Shown: positions 9,412-18,170 of the stretch, one piece after another | How positions within the stretch are numbered: position 1 is the first letter of the stretch | Layout of the letters: each line of letters begins with the position of its first letter | Assembly (NCBI GenBank): GCA_029887765.1 | Contig: JARXPF010000003.1 | Coordinates: 1-64,000 of the forward strand | Length of the DNA: 64,000 nt | Source of the DNA: Candidatus Methanomethylicota archaeon | GTDB lineage: Archaea; Thermoproteota; Methanomethylicia; Methanomethylicales; Methanomethylicaceae | Direction of reading: 5' to 3' | Translations under genes and position numbers: made by a program | Notes under the pieces: model-generated | What the model was told of the DNA's origin: nothing | Databases searched by the model: none | What the model saw: only the letters and a program-made list of their open reading frames with translations

Positions 9412-9484
9412 TAGCCCGGAGGAGATTCGAACTCCTGTCGGCGGGGCCAAAGCCCGCCATGCTTGGCCGCTACACCACCGGGCT
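9412..9484 (-). tRNA. tRNA-Gln (anticodon UUG)
   Basis: The minus strand folds as a cloverleaf with acceptor AGCCCGG/CCGGGCT, discriminator A, D arm 'TGGTGTAGCGGCCAAGCA', anticodon stem GCGGG/CCCGC and loop CTTTGGC with anticodon TTG, and T arm with TTCGAAT. It has 73 bases and no intron; CCA is not encoded. Confidence 0.95.
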
Positions 9485-9684
9485 AAATGATATTCACTAT
9501 TGACTGAATTTTAAATTTTTTCTCATAATTTTTAAATTTTCTAATAGAAAAATTATATAAACTAAAAATTTTAATAATTCATTTAAAAATTTAGTGAGAC
9601 TAATTTTTAGCCAAAATTTTTACTTCCACTCTCACCATAAAATTTTTAAATGATAATATTATAATATTATTATTAGTGATATTT

Positions 9685-9828
9685 ATGGCTAAATGTCCAA
9701 AATGTGGTAAAGAAGTAACTTCTCCAACAAAAACATGGCAATTAGCACCAAAAGGAAGAAAAGCCGTTACAATAGGATTATTTAAATGCCCATCATGTGG
9801 AGCCTTCTTTAGAGCAGGAATTAAATAA
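9685..9828 (+). CDS. Cren7-like chromatin protein with a zinc-ribbon, 47 residues
   Basis: A short ORF starting ATG at 9685 and ending TAA at 9828. Residues 18-40 carry '[17 protein letters not shown]', nearly the same as the core of Cren7, the small DNA-bending chromatin protein of Crenarchaeota ('W-x-LAPKGRK-x-V-x-IGLFK' and a following 'G-x-x-FR'). The Leu after the Trp corresponds to the residue that intercalates in Cren7. Unlike Cren7 it starts 'MAKCPKCGK' and has 'CPSCG' after the core, giving a four-cysteine zinc-binding pattern (C4, C7, C35, C38), and lacks the Cren7 C-terminal tail. A chromatin role is inferred from the core. Its end overlaps the convergent nitrilase by 8 bases. Confidence 0.8.
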   Translation: MAKCPKCGKEVTSPTKTWQLAPKGRKAVTIGLFKCPSCGAFFRAGIK

Positions 9829-10624
9829 ATTCATTTCTTTTTTTTATTTCAAATTTAATCATTTCTAATAATGGCATTTTCCTTCTAATATTTTCCACAA
9901 TTTCCATATTTATATCTACTAATAAAATTTCTTCTTTATTACTTGCTATTGCTAAACACCTCCCCCAAGGATCTATTACACAACTATGTCCATAGTATTT
10001 TCTTATTCCTCCATTTGGTTGATTTGCAGCTATTATGAAGACTTGATTTTCTATAGCTCTAGTTTTAAGTAATGGTAGCCAATGCATTCTACCAGTTTTT
10101 TCAAGAAATGCAGCAACATTAACTATAATTCTAGCTCCCATTAATGCTTCTATTCTAAATATTTCAGGAAATCTTAAATCAAAACAAATTGTTATACCTA
10201 TTTTAGTTCCTAAGCATTCTACTACGAGAGGTTCTTCTCCTGGTGTAAATATTTTACTTTCATCAATATCTTCATATTTAAATAAATGAATTTTTCTATA
10301 TTTACCTAATATACTACCTTTTGAAACAATATAAGAAGTATTATATAAATTATTGAAATATTTTTCAGTTATACTTCCAGTAATAAATGTAACATTATAT
10401 TTTTTTGAAAGACTTAGAAATTCTTTAATAGTTTGTCCTTCATCATCTTCAGCATTTTTTAAATAATTTTCTTTTTCACTCTTTATTGAATGAAAATTAA
10501 ATAATTCAGGAAGTACTAATAATTCTGCACCTTCATTTATTGCTTTTTCAGAATATTCAATTGCTTTTTTAATATTTTCTTCTTTATTTTCATTACTAAA
10601 TATTTGTATTATTCCTATTTTCAT
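9821..10624 (-). CDS. Carbon-nitrogen hydrolase (nitrilase superfamily)
   Basis: The catalytic Glu-Lys-Cys triad is visible as E40 in 'VLPELFNF', K111 in 'GKYRKIHLF' and C147 in '[13 protein letters not shown]'. The full family length (267 residues) is present. The branch resembles omega-amidase/Nit proteins and related amidases that act on small carboxamides; the substrate cannot be fixed. It overlaps the Trm112 gene upstream by 4 bases, so the two are translationally coupled. Confidence 0.88.
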   Translation of the reverse strand: MKIGIIQIFSNENKEENIKKAIEYSEKAINEGAELLVLPELFNFHSIKSEKENYLKNAEDDEGQTIKEFLSLSKKYNVTFITGSITEKYFNNLYNTSYIVSKGSILGKYRKIHLFKYEDIDESKIFTPGEEPLVVECLGTKIGITICFDLRFPEIFRIEALMGARIIVNVAAFLEKTGRMHWLPLLKTRAIENQVFIIAANQPNGGIRKYYGHSCVIDPWGRCLAIASNKEEILLVDINMEIVENIRRKMPLLEMIKFEIKKRNEFI

Positions 10625-10893
10625 TCTTCTAAATTAAATGGTTTTCCATTTTTTAAAATTTTTTCAGGAATATTGTTTTTCCATTTCTTAAGAAAATTAA
10701 GATCTTCTTCTTTATCTCTTAAATCATCTGGAAGCATGTGAGGTATGGCCTCAATTATTGGATACCATCTATTGCAATTATTACATATTAATAATCCTTC
10801 TTCTATTTCTTCTTTTTCATTAAAAATTAGTAATTCTAATGGATAGTATTTACATATTGGACAAGCAAGTATATCAAGGAGTTTCTTTTTCAT
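10621..10893 (-). CDS. Trm112-family methyltransferase activator / zinc-ribbon protein
   Basis: A 90-residue protein with a zinc site made by C11, C14, C37 and C40 ('LACPICKYYPLELL' and 'LLICNNCNRWYPI') and a 'IPHMLPDDLRD' ending, the Trm112 pattern. In eukaryotes and archaea Trm112 binds and stabilises several methyltransferases that modify tRNA, rRNA and release factor. No partner methyltransferase is adjacent. It is the first gene of a two-gene unit with the nitrilase. Confidence 0.85.
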   Translation of the reverse strand: MKKKLLDILACPICKYYPLELLIFNEKEEIEEGLLICNNCNRWYPIIEAIPHMLPDDLRDKEEDLNFLKKWKNNIPEKILKNGKPFNLEE

Positions 10894-10979
10894 AAAATCA
10901 CAGAAGTATAATTATAATAATTGTTATATTTAAATAATTCTACGTTATAATTAAATTTTTTAAAATAAAATTATAATAT

Positions 10980-11834
10980 ATGAATTTTGAAGAAATAAGG
11001 GAAATTCATAAAAAAAGAGTAGGAAAGGAATGTGAGCTTTTATCAATTTCTAAACAAGGAAGAGTAATATTAGCTGAATTTGGAGGAAATGTTCTTGAAA
11101 GTTGTTGTGCAGTAGACTATTTTGAAGATTTTGCTATATTATTAAGAGAATTGACTAATATTCCTCATACTGTTTTTTCAGTAAATAGATTAATAGATAG
11201 ATTTATTGTAAAAATTGCTATACTTGATTTTATTAATGAAATAAAAAATGTAATTAATGAATGTAAAGAAATAGTTAATACTAGAATAAAAGAATTTGAA
11301 GAAATAGGAAAAAATGAAGATTCTGTTTTTAAAGAATTATGTTTTTGTATTCTTACAGCAAATTATTCTGCAAAAAAAGGAATGATTATTCAATATTCAA
11401 TAGGAGATGGTTTTATTCATTTATCTAAAGAAGAACTTTATAAAAAATTAATTGAACTTGGTTATCGTTTTCCAAATAGAGTTAATTATATAATTGAAGC
11501 TAGAAAATATTATGGTAATTTATTAAAAATAATAAATGAATTTAAAAATTCATTTTTTGCAAGAGAATGGCTTATTAAAAATATAAAAGGTATTGGATAT
11601 AAAGAAGCAAGTCATTTTTTAAGAAATATAGGATTTAAAGATTTAGCAATAATAGATAGACATATATTGAAATATTTAATCAATAAAGAACTTACTAATT
11701 ATAAGAATTTAACTAAGAAAAGATATTTAGAACTTGAAATACTTTTATCTTCAATTGCTAATGAACTTAATATAACACTTGCTGAACTAGATCTTTACAT
11801 ATGGTACTTAAGTACAGGAGAAATTTTAAAATAA
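10980..11834 (+). CDS. ogg: 8-oxoguanine DNA glycosylase/AP lyase, Ogg2-like, with N-terminal extension
   Basis: The region from about residue 85 matches archaeal Ogg2: 'ELCFCILTANYSAKKG', then a helix-hairpin-helix 'IKGIGYKEASHFLRN' with the Schiff-base lysine K208, and 'LAIIDRHIL' with the catalytic Asp D226. It would excise 8-oxoguanine and cut the resulting abasic site. The family is usually a little over 200 residues; here about 80 residues precede the core and contain 'FGGNVLESCCAVDYFEDF', which I do not recognise. The ATG at 10980 is the first in frame after an AT-rich leader. It converges on argH with a 9-base overlap. Confidence 0.85.
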   Translation: MNFEEIREIHKKRVGKECELLSISKQGRVILAEFGGNVLESCCAVDYFEDFAILLRELTNIPHTVFSVNRLIDRFIVKIAILDFINEIKNVINECKEIVNTRIKEFEEIGKNEDSVFKELCFCILTANYSAKKGMIIQYSIGDGFIHLSKEELYKKLIELGYRFPNRVNYIIEARKYYGNLLKIINEFKNSFFAREWLIKNIKGIGYKEASHFLRNIGFKDLAIIDRHILKYLINKELTNYKNLTKKRYLELEILLSSIANELNITLAELDLYIWYLSTGEILK

Positions 11835-13280
11835 AGAATTAATTTCTTTTTTTAATAATTCTAATTTTTCATTTAATCTTTTTTCAATAGTTTCAATTAA
11901 AATTTTATTTAAATTAATTATTTCAATTCTTGAATTTATCATTTTATCAATTTCAGAAGGAGAAGGTCCTCCAATTACATTTCTAACATTAATATTATAG
12001 TATGGATCTATTGCTTTTTTAATAATTTCTACTTCTGGTCTTTTACCTATTTTTTTATAAATCATTTCTGAAATTTCTTCAGGATTCATTTTTGAAAGAG
12101 ATTGTGGATAAATTTCTTTTACAATTTCTCCAACTATTTTATGTGAAATTCTAAAAGGAATACCATAATATTTTACTAATGTATCTGCAAGTTCTGTAGC
12201 AACAGAAGAACTATTAATTATTGATTCTATCATACGATTTTCATTAAATTTAATTTTATCAATTAAATTTGAAATAATATAAATTGATTTATTAGTAATT
12301 TCACAAGCTTTCCATAAATGAGGCGTTAATTCTTGCATATCTAAATTATATGAAAGAGGAAGAGCTTTCATTATAGTAAGCATGGATATTAATTCTCCTA
12401 AAATTTCTCCACATTTTGCTCTTAAAATTTCTGCAGTAACTGGATTTTTCTTTTGAGGCATTATACTACTTGTAGAAGAATGTTCATCTGGCAACTCAAT
12501 ATAATTAAATTCACTAGTTGCCCAAATTATTATCTCTTCTGCTAATCTACTTATATCAATCATCATTATAGCTAAATTAGATACTACTTCAAGTGCAAAA
12601 TCCCTTGTTGATACAGCATCTAATGTATTTTCTACTAAACCATCAAATCCTAAATAATTTGCTAATTTTATTCTATCAATATTATATCCAGTTCCAGCTA
12701 GAGCAGCAGAACCCATTGGAGAAATATTTATTCTTTTATAACTTGAAATAAGTCTCTCAAAACTTCTATTAAACATATCAAAATATGCAATTAAATAATG
12801 TGGTATAGAAGTAGGTTGAGCATGTTGAAGATGAGTAAAACCAGGCATTAATGAATTTTTATAAAATTTTGCTTTTTTAATAAGAACTTCTTGAAGATTT
12901 ATAATATTTTTACAAATTTCAATTAAAAATCTTCTTAATCTCATTCTTATTGCTGTAGCTACTTGATCATTTCTACTTTTTCCAGTATGTAATTTACCAC
13001 CAATTTCTCCTAATTTTTCTATTAATTTACTCTCTATTAACATATGTATATCTTCCATTTCTGGTGGAATTTCTTCTATATGCATTTCCATAATTGTTTT
13101 TGCTATTGCTTTTCCTTCTTCTTTATTTATAATTCCTATATCTATAAGAGAGAGAAGATGTGCTAAATTTATTTCTAAAACTTCATTTATTATATAATTA
13201 TCATGTTTAAATGAAGAAATAAATTCTGCTATCTCTTTAGATAAATCACCTTCTAATCTTCCACCTCTAACAATTTTCAA
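11826..13280 (-). CDS. argH: Argininosuccinate lyase
   Basis: Last step of arginine synthesis: argininosuccinate to arginine and fumarate. The superfamily signature 'GSSIMPQKKNP' is present as 'SSIMPQKKNPV' in mid-protein, along with 'TGKSRNDQVATAIRM' and 'TTxLQHAQPT' type motif ('FTHLQHAQPTS'). The 484-residue length is normal. It lies 12 bases downstream of argG, forming an argGH pair; no other arginine genes are present, so precursors are made by enzymes coded elsewhere. Confidence 0.95.
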   Translation of the reverse strand: MKIVRGGRLEGDLSKEIAEFISSFKHDNYIINEVLEINLAHLLSLIDIGIINKEEGKAIAKTIMEMHIEEIPPEMEDIHMLIESKLIEKLGEIGGKLHTGKSRNDQVATAIRMRLRRFLIEICKNIINLQEVLIKKAKFYKNSLMPGFTHLQHAQPTSIPHYLIAYFDMFNRSFERLISSYKRINISPMGSAALAGTGYNIDRIKLANYLGFDGLVENTLDAVSTRDFALEVVSNLAIMMIDISRLAEEIIIWATSEFNYIELPDEHSSTSSIMPQKKNPVTAEILRAKCGEILGELISMLTIMKALPLSYNLDMQELTPHLWKACEITNKSIYIISNLIDKIKFNENRMIESIINSSSVATELADTLVKYYGIPFRISHKIVGEIVKEIYPQSLSKMNPEEISEMIYKKIGKRPEVEIIKKAIDPYYNINVRNVIGGPSPSEIDKMINSRIEIINLNKILIETIEKRLNEKLELLKKEINSLF

Positions 13281-13292
13281 TTCTATAACACC

Positions 13293-14489
13293 TTACTCTA
13301 TGAATTTTCTTGAAACTACTGTTTGCAATCCCCAAAGTGTTACAAATCCTTTAGATAGAGATTGATCAAAAGTAGAAGAAGAATCATATGTTGCAATTTT
13401 TATATCATATAAAGAATATGGTGATTCTCTTCCAACTACTATTAAAGAACCTTTATAGAGTTTTACTCTTACTTTTCCTTCAACTCTTTCATTTACTCTA
13501 TCTATAAAAGCTTCTAAATCATATCTTAATGGATCTTCCCAAAGTCCAGCATATACAAGAAAAGTCCATTCATTATCTACTATTTTCTTAAAAGTTAATT
13601 CTCTTCTATTCAATACCATTTTTTCTAAATCTTTATGAGCTTCTATAATTGTTAATGCTGCTGGACATTCATAAACTTCTCTAGATTTTATTCCTACAAT
13701 TCTATCTTCAATATGATCAATTCTTCCAATACCATTTACTCCAGCAATTTTATTTACTTTTTCTATAAGCTCTACAGGACTTATACTTTCTCCATCTATT
13801 TTAATTGGTACTCCATTTTTGAATTCAATTTCCATTATTGTAGGTTCATTTGGAGCTTTTTCAGGATTAATTGTCCATTCCCAAACATCATCTTCAGGAA
13901 TATTCCAAGGATTTTCTAAAGGCCCCCCTTCTATTGATCTTCCCCATAGATTTTGATCTACACTATATTTTTTAGCTATAGTTGAAATTGGAATATTATG
14001 CTTTTTTGCATATTCTATTTCTTGATCTCTACTCATTCCCCAATCTCTTGTAGGTGCTAATACTATCAAGCTTGGATCCAATGCTTTTGCAGAAATTTCT
14101 ATTCTAAGTTGATCATTTCCTTTTCCAGTACAACCGTGTGCAATAGCATCTGCTCCTTCTTTATGTGCTATTTCAACAAGTTTTTTTGCTATTAATGGTC
14201 TACTAAGAGCAGTTGAAACAGGATATTTATCTTCATACATAGCATTTGCTTTTATTGCTGGAAATATGTAATTTCTTACAAATTCTTCTTTTGCATCAAT
14301 TGTATAATGCTTAATAGCTCCTATTTTGTAAGCTTTTTCTTCTATAAGTTTAAAATCTTCTTTTTGTCCTACATCAAGTGTTAAAGTTATAATATCAGCA
14401 TTATACTTTTCTTTTAACCATTTTATTGCTACAGAAGTATCCAATCCTCCAGAATATGCAAGGACTATTTTACTTATCAAAATTTCCAC
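13293..14489 (-). CDS. argG: Argininosuccinate synthase
   Basis: ATP-dependent joining of citrulline and aspartate. The N-terminus has the PP-loop-type nucleotide motif 'LAYSGGLDTSVAIKWL', followed by 'GCTGKGNDQLRIE' and 'PTRDWGMSRDQEIEYA', all typical. The 398-residue length is normal. It follows the SPASM radical SAM gene by 20 bases and precedes argH by 12, so it may share the long minus-strand transcript that begins at coaBC. Confidence 0.95.
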   Translation of the reverse strand: MEILISKIVLAYSGGLDTSVAIKWLKEKYNADIITLTLDVGQKEDFKLIEEKAYKIGAIKHYTIDAKEEFVRNYIFPAIKANAMYEDKYPVSTALSRPLIAKKLVEIAHKEGADAIAHGCTGKGNDQLRIEISAKALDPSLIVLAPTRDWGMSRDQEIEYAKKHNIPISTIAKKYSVDQNLWGRSIEGGPLENPWNIPEDDVWEWTINPEKAPNEPTIMEIEFKNGVPIKIDGESISPVELIEKVNKIAGVNGIGRIDHIEDRIVGIKSREVYECPAALTIIEAHKDLEKMVLNRRELTFKKIVDNEWTFLVYAGLWEDPLRYDLEAFIDRVNERVEGKVRVKLYKGSLIVVGRESPYSLYDIKIATYDSSSTFDQSLSKGFVTLWGLQTVVSRKFIE

Positions 14490-14509
14490 CTTATGAGATT
14501 TTAATGAAG

Positions 14510-15925
14510 TTATCTAATAAATTTTTGCATTAGTTTATCATAAATATCTTTATTTAAAATACAACCAGGATCTGGAGCAAGATAATTTTCAAAATATCCA
14601 TAAGCTCTAGCTCTACAACCACCACACACAAATCTATATTTACATATACCACAGTGTGGTTCAAGTAAATTTCTATTTCTTAATTCTTTGAATTCCTTTA
14701 ATTCTATCCATAATTCTTCAAGATTTGAATTTAAAAGATTTCCTACAACTAATGGAAAATAAACACATGGAGTTATATCACCATTTGGATTTATTGCTAT
14801 GTAAAATCTACCAGCACCACATCCACCTATGAAATTTGATAAAGATTTTAATTCACCATGAAGTTCAGGATTATAAAAGTGAGTAGGTATGATATCAGGA
14901 TTTTCAGTTTGTAAAGCAACTCTAGCAAATTGAGGTGCAGTTGAAAGTACACTTACTTTACTATTTTTAAGTTTATTCCAAAGTTTTTTTAATAATTCTT
15001 CTCTTTCTTCAGGTTTTAAATCTGTTTCTACTATGCATTTTCCTCTTCCAGTAGGTACAAAATTATACATCATAAACCAATTTACTCCTAAAGTTTCACA
15101 GAGATCTATTATTTCTGGTATTTCTAAGAAATTATGATTTGTAACTGTAGTTGCAATATTTACAAAAAATCCTTCATTAACTGCATTTTTTATTCCTTCA
15201 ATAGTTTTATCAAAAATTCCTGATACTCCTCTAAATGTATCATGAGTTAAAGCTTTTGCTCCATCTAAGCTTATTTGAAGATATTCTACTCCTGCATTTT
15301 TTAATTCCTTACATTTCTCTTTTGTAAGTAGTATTCCATTAGTGGCTATTGCAACATATAGATTATTATCTTTTGCAAATTTTACTAATTCAAGTATATC
15401 TTTTCTTATTAATGGTTCTCCACCTGAAAATGCTAATATTACAACTCCCCAATCTGCAAGTTTTTTAATACCTTTTTTTGCTTCTTCTGTTCCTAATTCA
15501 TAATAATCTGAAGTTCCTGCTTCAGCATAACAATGTTTGCATTTTAAATTACATCTATATGTTATATTCCATACTACTTGAAATGGAGCTCCAGGAACAA
15601 AGGGTTTTGTAGTTCCAAAATATGCTAAACCTTTTATAACATTAATAAGTCCTCTACGCCAATATACATCCATAAATCTTTCTTTTATAGTATCTTCATT
15701 AACTCCAAAAGCATTTCCTCCTAATTTAATTAATTTAGCTATTGTTTTTTCAGCTAATTTACATTCTAAACAAGCTTCTTTTCTAATTCCTAAATATAAT
15801 TCTAAAGCAACTTCAATTCTATTCTTTCCATCTTTTTCACAATAATTTACAAATCTTTTAATAATACTCCTTGTAGTAGGAAAATTTATAAATTGTTCAA
15901 AAATTTGAAGCATTGAAGTCTTCAT
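14510..15925 (-). CDS. SPASM-domain radical SAM protein
   Basis: The radical SAM cluster motif is C125-x3-C129-x2-C132 ('YRCNLKCKHCYAE'), with 'FSGGEPLIRKD' as the SAM-binding GGE motif. The C-terminal third has many cysteines, including 'HCGICKYRFVCGGCRARAYG', the SPASM domain that binds auxiliary Fe-S clusters. An N-terminal domain of about 110 residues has 'ACLECKLAE'. Families of this build include heme-pathway (Ahb-type) enzymes, cofactor-modifying proteins of tungsten oxidoreductases and peptide-modifying maturases; which one cannot be told. It sits 41 bases after the ECF S gene and 20 before argG. No small peptide substrate gene was seen nearby. Confidence 0.85.
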   Translation of the reverse strand: MKTSMLQIFEQFINFPTTRSIIKRFVNYCEKDGKNRIEVALELYLGIRKEACLECKLAEKTIAKLIKLGGNAFGVNEDTIKERFMDVYWRRGLINVIKGLAYFGTTKPFVPGAPFQVVWNITYRCNLKCKHCYAEAGTSDYYELGTEEAKKGIKKLADWGVVILAFSGGEPLIRKDILELVKFAKDNNLYVAIATNGILLTKEKCKELKNAGVEYLQISLDGAKALTHDTFRGVSGIFDKTIEGIKNAVNEGFFVNIATTVTNHNFLEIPEIIDLCETLGVNWFMMYNFVPTGRGKCIVETDLKPEEREELLKKLWNKLKNSKVSVLSTAPQFARVALQTENPDIIPTHFYNPELHGELKSLSNFIGGCGAGRFYIAINPNGDITPCVYFPLVVGNLLNSNLEELWIELKEFKELRNRNLLEPHCGICKYRFVCGGCRARAYGYFENYLAPDPGCILNKDIYDKLMQKFIR

Positions 15926-15966
15926 GAATCAATACACCAAAAATTATATAGAATAAATGGATGGAT

Positions 15967-16527
15967 TTAAACATTAACATTTTTATAGAATTTCTCAATA
16001 GCAAAACCAATTATAACTGATAATATTGAATTTACAATTATTGAAGTAGTTATAGCTGGAATCATTGCAAACCATATTGCTAATATATTTGAAAATAAAT
16101 TAGTTTGAAGATTATTAGGTATTACCTTGCCTACTAAGGGCATTACTATATTTGGTGATAATGAAAGTAATAATCCTAAAGTTAATGCTATCATTCCTGA
16201 AGTAAATATATATCGAGAAATTTGTCCTAAAATTATTGCATAAGATATTCTAATTCTTTTACATAAAAAATGTGTAAATAAGCCCATAATTCCATCTCCT
16301 ATTCCAGCTGGTAATTCTAATAATGCTTGACCAGTCCAAATAGATACTCCTATTCCTTTTATTACTCCTACCATGAAAACTCCATAACTATTTAAAAATA
16401 TAGCTGATATAGAAATAGGTGTAGAACCTAAATTTGGATTTCCTAATGGAAAGGAAACTCTTATTGAACTCATTATTATTGAAAATGCTCCAAATATTGC
16501 TATATATGGTATAATATTTTTCTTCAA
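15967..16527 (-). CDS. ECF transporter S component, predicted for a pantothenate-related compound
   Basis: A 186-residue integral membrane protein with about six hydrophobic helices and the S-component-like 'ELPAGIGDGIMGLFTHF' segment. S components bind the substrate and work with shared energising units (EcfT and EcfA), which are not in the window. The gene begins immediately after phosphopantothenate synthetase, at the end of a coaBC-PoK-PPS cluster, so uptake of pantothenate, pantoate or beta-alanine is the simplest inference. Specificity is not visible in the sequence itself. Confidence 0.65.
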   Translation of the reverse strand: MKKNIIPYIAIFGAFSIIMSSIRVSFPLGNPNLGSTPISISAIFLNSYGVFMVGVIKGIGVSIWTGQALLELPAGIGDGIMGLFTHFLCKRIRISYAIILGQISRYIFTSGMIALTLGLLLSLSPNIVMPLVGKVIPNNLQTNLFSNILAIWFAMIPAITTSIIVNSILSVIIGFAIEKFYKNVNV

Positions 16528-17304
16528 TTATATAACCTCCATACTAAGTCTTGTTAATCTATCTCTTATGTAAATTATAGTCTCTGATAGATTCTTTTTA
16601 TTATTAAATTTAGAAACAATATTTTCAAGTTCTTTCATTGACATTTTCTTCATTTCTTTTACTAATTTTAACATATTTGGAATTACTCTTACTATATTAT
16701 CTACTATTGTTATATCTGCTGTTTGAGCAGTTCTAGAAAGTGGATTCAAATCAATGGCAATTACAAATTTTCCCATTTTCTTTAATGCTAGTGTTCTATC
16801 ACCATCTTCAAGTGGTACAAGTACTACATCTGCTACATAAATACCTCTTGGATCTACTTTTCTTCTTTCACTAAAAAGTTCAGGTATTACAGCACTTGCA
16901 TTTTTTCCAATTCCTAATACTAATTCAGCACCATGAGCTAATAAGTGCTTTTTTATAGCTTCTTCTCTTCTTCTTGTTCTAAAGAAAAGATTAACTTCTA
17001 ATGGAGCATTAAGTTCTTTAGAAAGCATTACTAATTCTTTTGGTACAAGAGCTGCAGCATTTCCATTTACTGAAATTACTGGTTTTTTTGCTAATAACAT
17101 AGCTGCTACTGCAGCTTTAGTTGCAAAAAAAGCAGGAGTTATTGTGGTTTCACCTATTAAATAATCAAAAGCTTCTCCTCTTCCATGAGCTATTAATCCT
17201 GCTTTTGCTACTATTCCTTTTTCTTCACCTTCTATAATCTTCATTCTTTCTTTTAATGATTTTGCTCTTGGATGATTTTCTGGTATTCTTAATTTCATTC
17301 CCAT
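16528..17304 (-). CDS. 4-phosphopantoate--beta-alanine ligase (archaeal phosphopantothenate synthetase)
   Basis: Makes 4'-phosphopantothenate from 4-phosphopantoate, beta-alanine and ATP in the archaeal coenzyme A route. The family (DUF137) is recognised by 'IPENHPRAKSLKERMKI' at the N-terminus, 'GLIAHGRGEAFDYLIGE', and 'VISVNGNAAALVPKE'; 'DGDRTLALKKMGK' and 'LNPLSRTAQTADI' follow. The 258-residue length is normal. It overlaps the pantoate kinase gene by one base, and the next gene starts at once after its stop. Confidence 0.93.
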   Translation of the reverse strand: MGMKLRIPENHPRAKSLKERMKIIEGEEKGIVAKAGLIAHGRGEAFDYLIGETTITPAFFATKAAVAAMLLAKKPVISVNGNAAALVPKELVMLSKELNAPLEVNLFFRTRRREEAIKKHLLAHGAELVLGIGKNASAVIPELFSERRKVDPRGIYVADVVLVPLEDGDRTLALKKMGKFVIAIDLNPLSRTAQTADITIVDNIVRVIPNMLKLVKEMKKMSMKELENIVSKFNNKKNLSETIIYIRDRLTRLSMEVI

Positions 17305-18170
17305 TAAAATGCACCTCTATTAGAAATTCTTGAAATTATTAACATAATCCCATTTTTTTCAATAATAGTCCAATTATTATTTAATTGAAAATCTTCTTCA
17401 TGAATAATACCATAAACTATTCCTTTTTTAAATGAAAAATATTTAATACCTAAATTTTCATAAATTTTCATAATTTTTATTAAATCTTCATCAATTAATC
17501 CAATATTTTTCCAAAAAATATTAGAAATATTAACAAAATTCTCTATTATTGGATTTTTTAAAAATTCTTTAAAGCATTCTTCACCAATTTCATTAATTCT
17601 TGGATTTTTTAAAATTTCACTAGTATTAATTTTTTTAACTGGAGTAGTGATAACGAGCCATTCTTTTGGATAAGGAAGATTTTTAACTTCTCCAATATTT
17701 GGAGCTCCTGGCTTAGTTCTAATTACAAATCCTCCTACTGTTTGAGCTAGTATATCTCCAAGTCCAGTTTTTCTTTCAACTTCTATTATATGTGCAATTT
17801 TTCCAACTTCATCTTTTTTAAGAGGTTCTCCTAATGCTTTATTAATTGCTAAAGTTAATCCAAATAAAGAAGCTCCACTCATTCCATAACCATATCCAAT
17901 TGGTAGTGGAGAATATTGCTTAGCTATTATTGAAATATTTTCATTAATTCCTATTTTATTTAATATAGTATTTAAGATTTCAGAATCAATTTCAATATCA
18001 TTAAAAAATAATTTTTTCTCTTTTCCTTCTTTTATTTTAACAAATGTTTTTAATCCAGCACTTAAACATATGCCTACTCCTGTTGAACCAGTTAATATTG
18101 GATTATCAGAAATATGTATTTTAAAAAAACCAGTTATATGAGAAGGTACGTATGATTCTGCTTCATTCAT
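17304..18170 (-). CDS. Pantoate kinase (GHMP superfamily)
   Basis: Phosphorylates pantoate, the step before phosphopantothenate synthetase in archaea. The GHMP glycine-rich motif is 'PLPIGYGYGMSGASLFGL' near residues 90-110; 'GLGDILAQTVGGFVIRTKPG' and the start 'AESYVPSHITGFFKI' are typical of the archaeal enzyme. The 288-residue length is normal. It overlaps both the upstream coaBC gene (4 bases) and the downstream synthetase gene (1 base), so translation is coupled through the three pathway steps. Confidence 0.93.
   Translation of the reverse strand: MNEAESYVPSHITGFFKIHISDNPILTGSTGVGICLSAGLKTFVKIKEGKEKKLFFNDIEIDSEILNTILNKIGINENISIIAKQYSPLPIGYGYGMSGASLFGLTLAINKALGEPLKKDEVGKIAHIIEVERKTGLGDILAQTVGGFVIRTKPGAPNIGEVKNLPYPKEWLVITTPVKKINTSEILKNPRINEIGEECFKEFLKNPIIENFVNISNIFWKNIGLIDEDLIKIMKIYENLGIKYFSFKKGIVYGIIHEEDFQLNNNWTIIEKNGIMLIISRISNRGAF

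Noticed and set aside
9206-9460. Minus-strand frame of 84 codons
   Set aside because: It runs through the tRNA-Gln gene and has no protein-family features; the tRNA explains the conserved bases.
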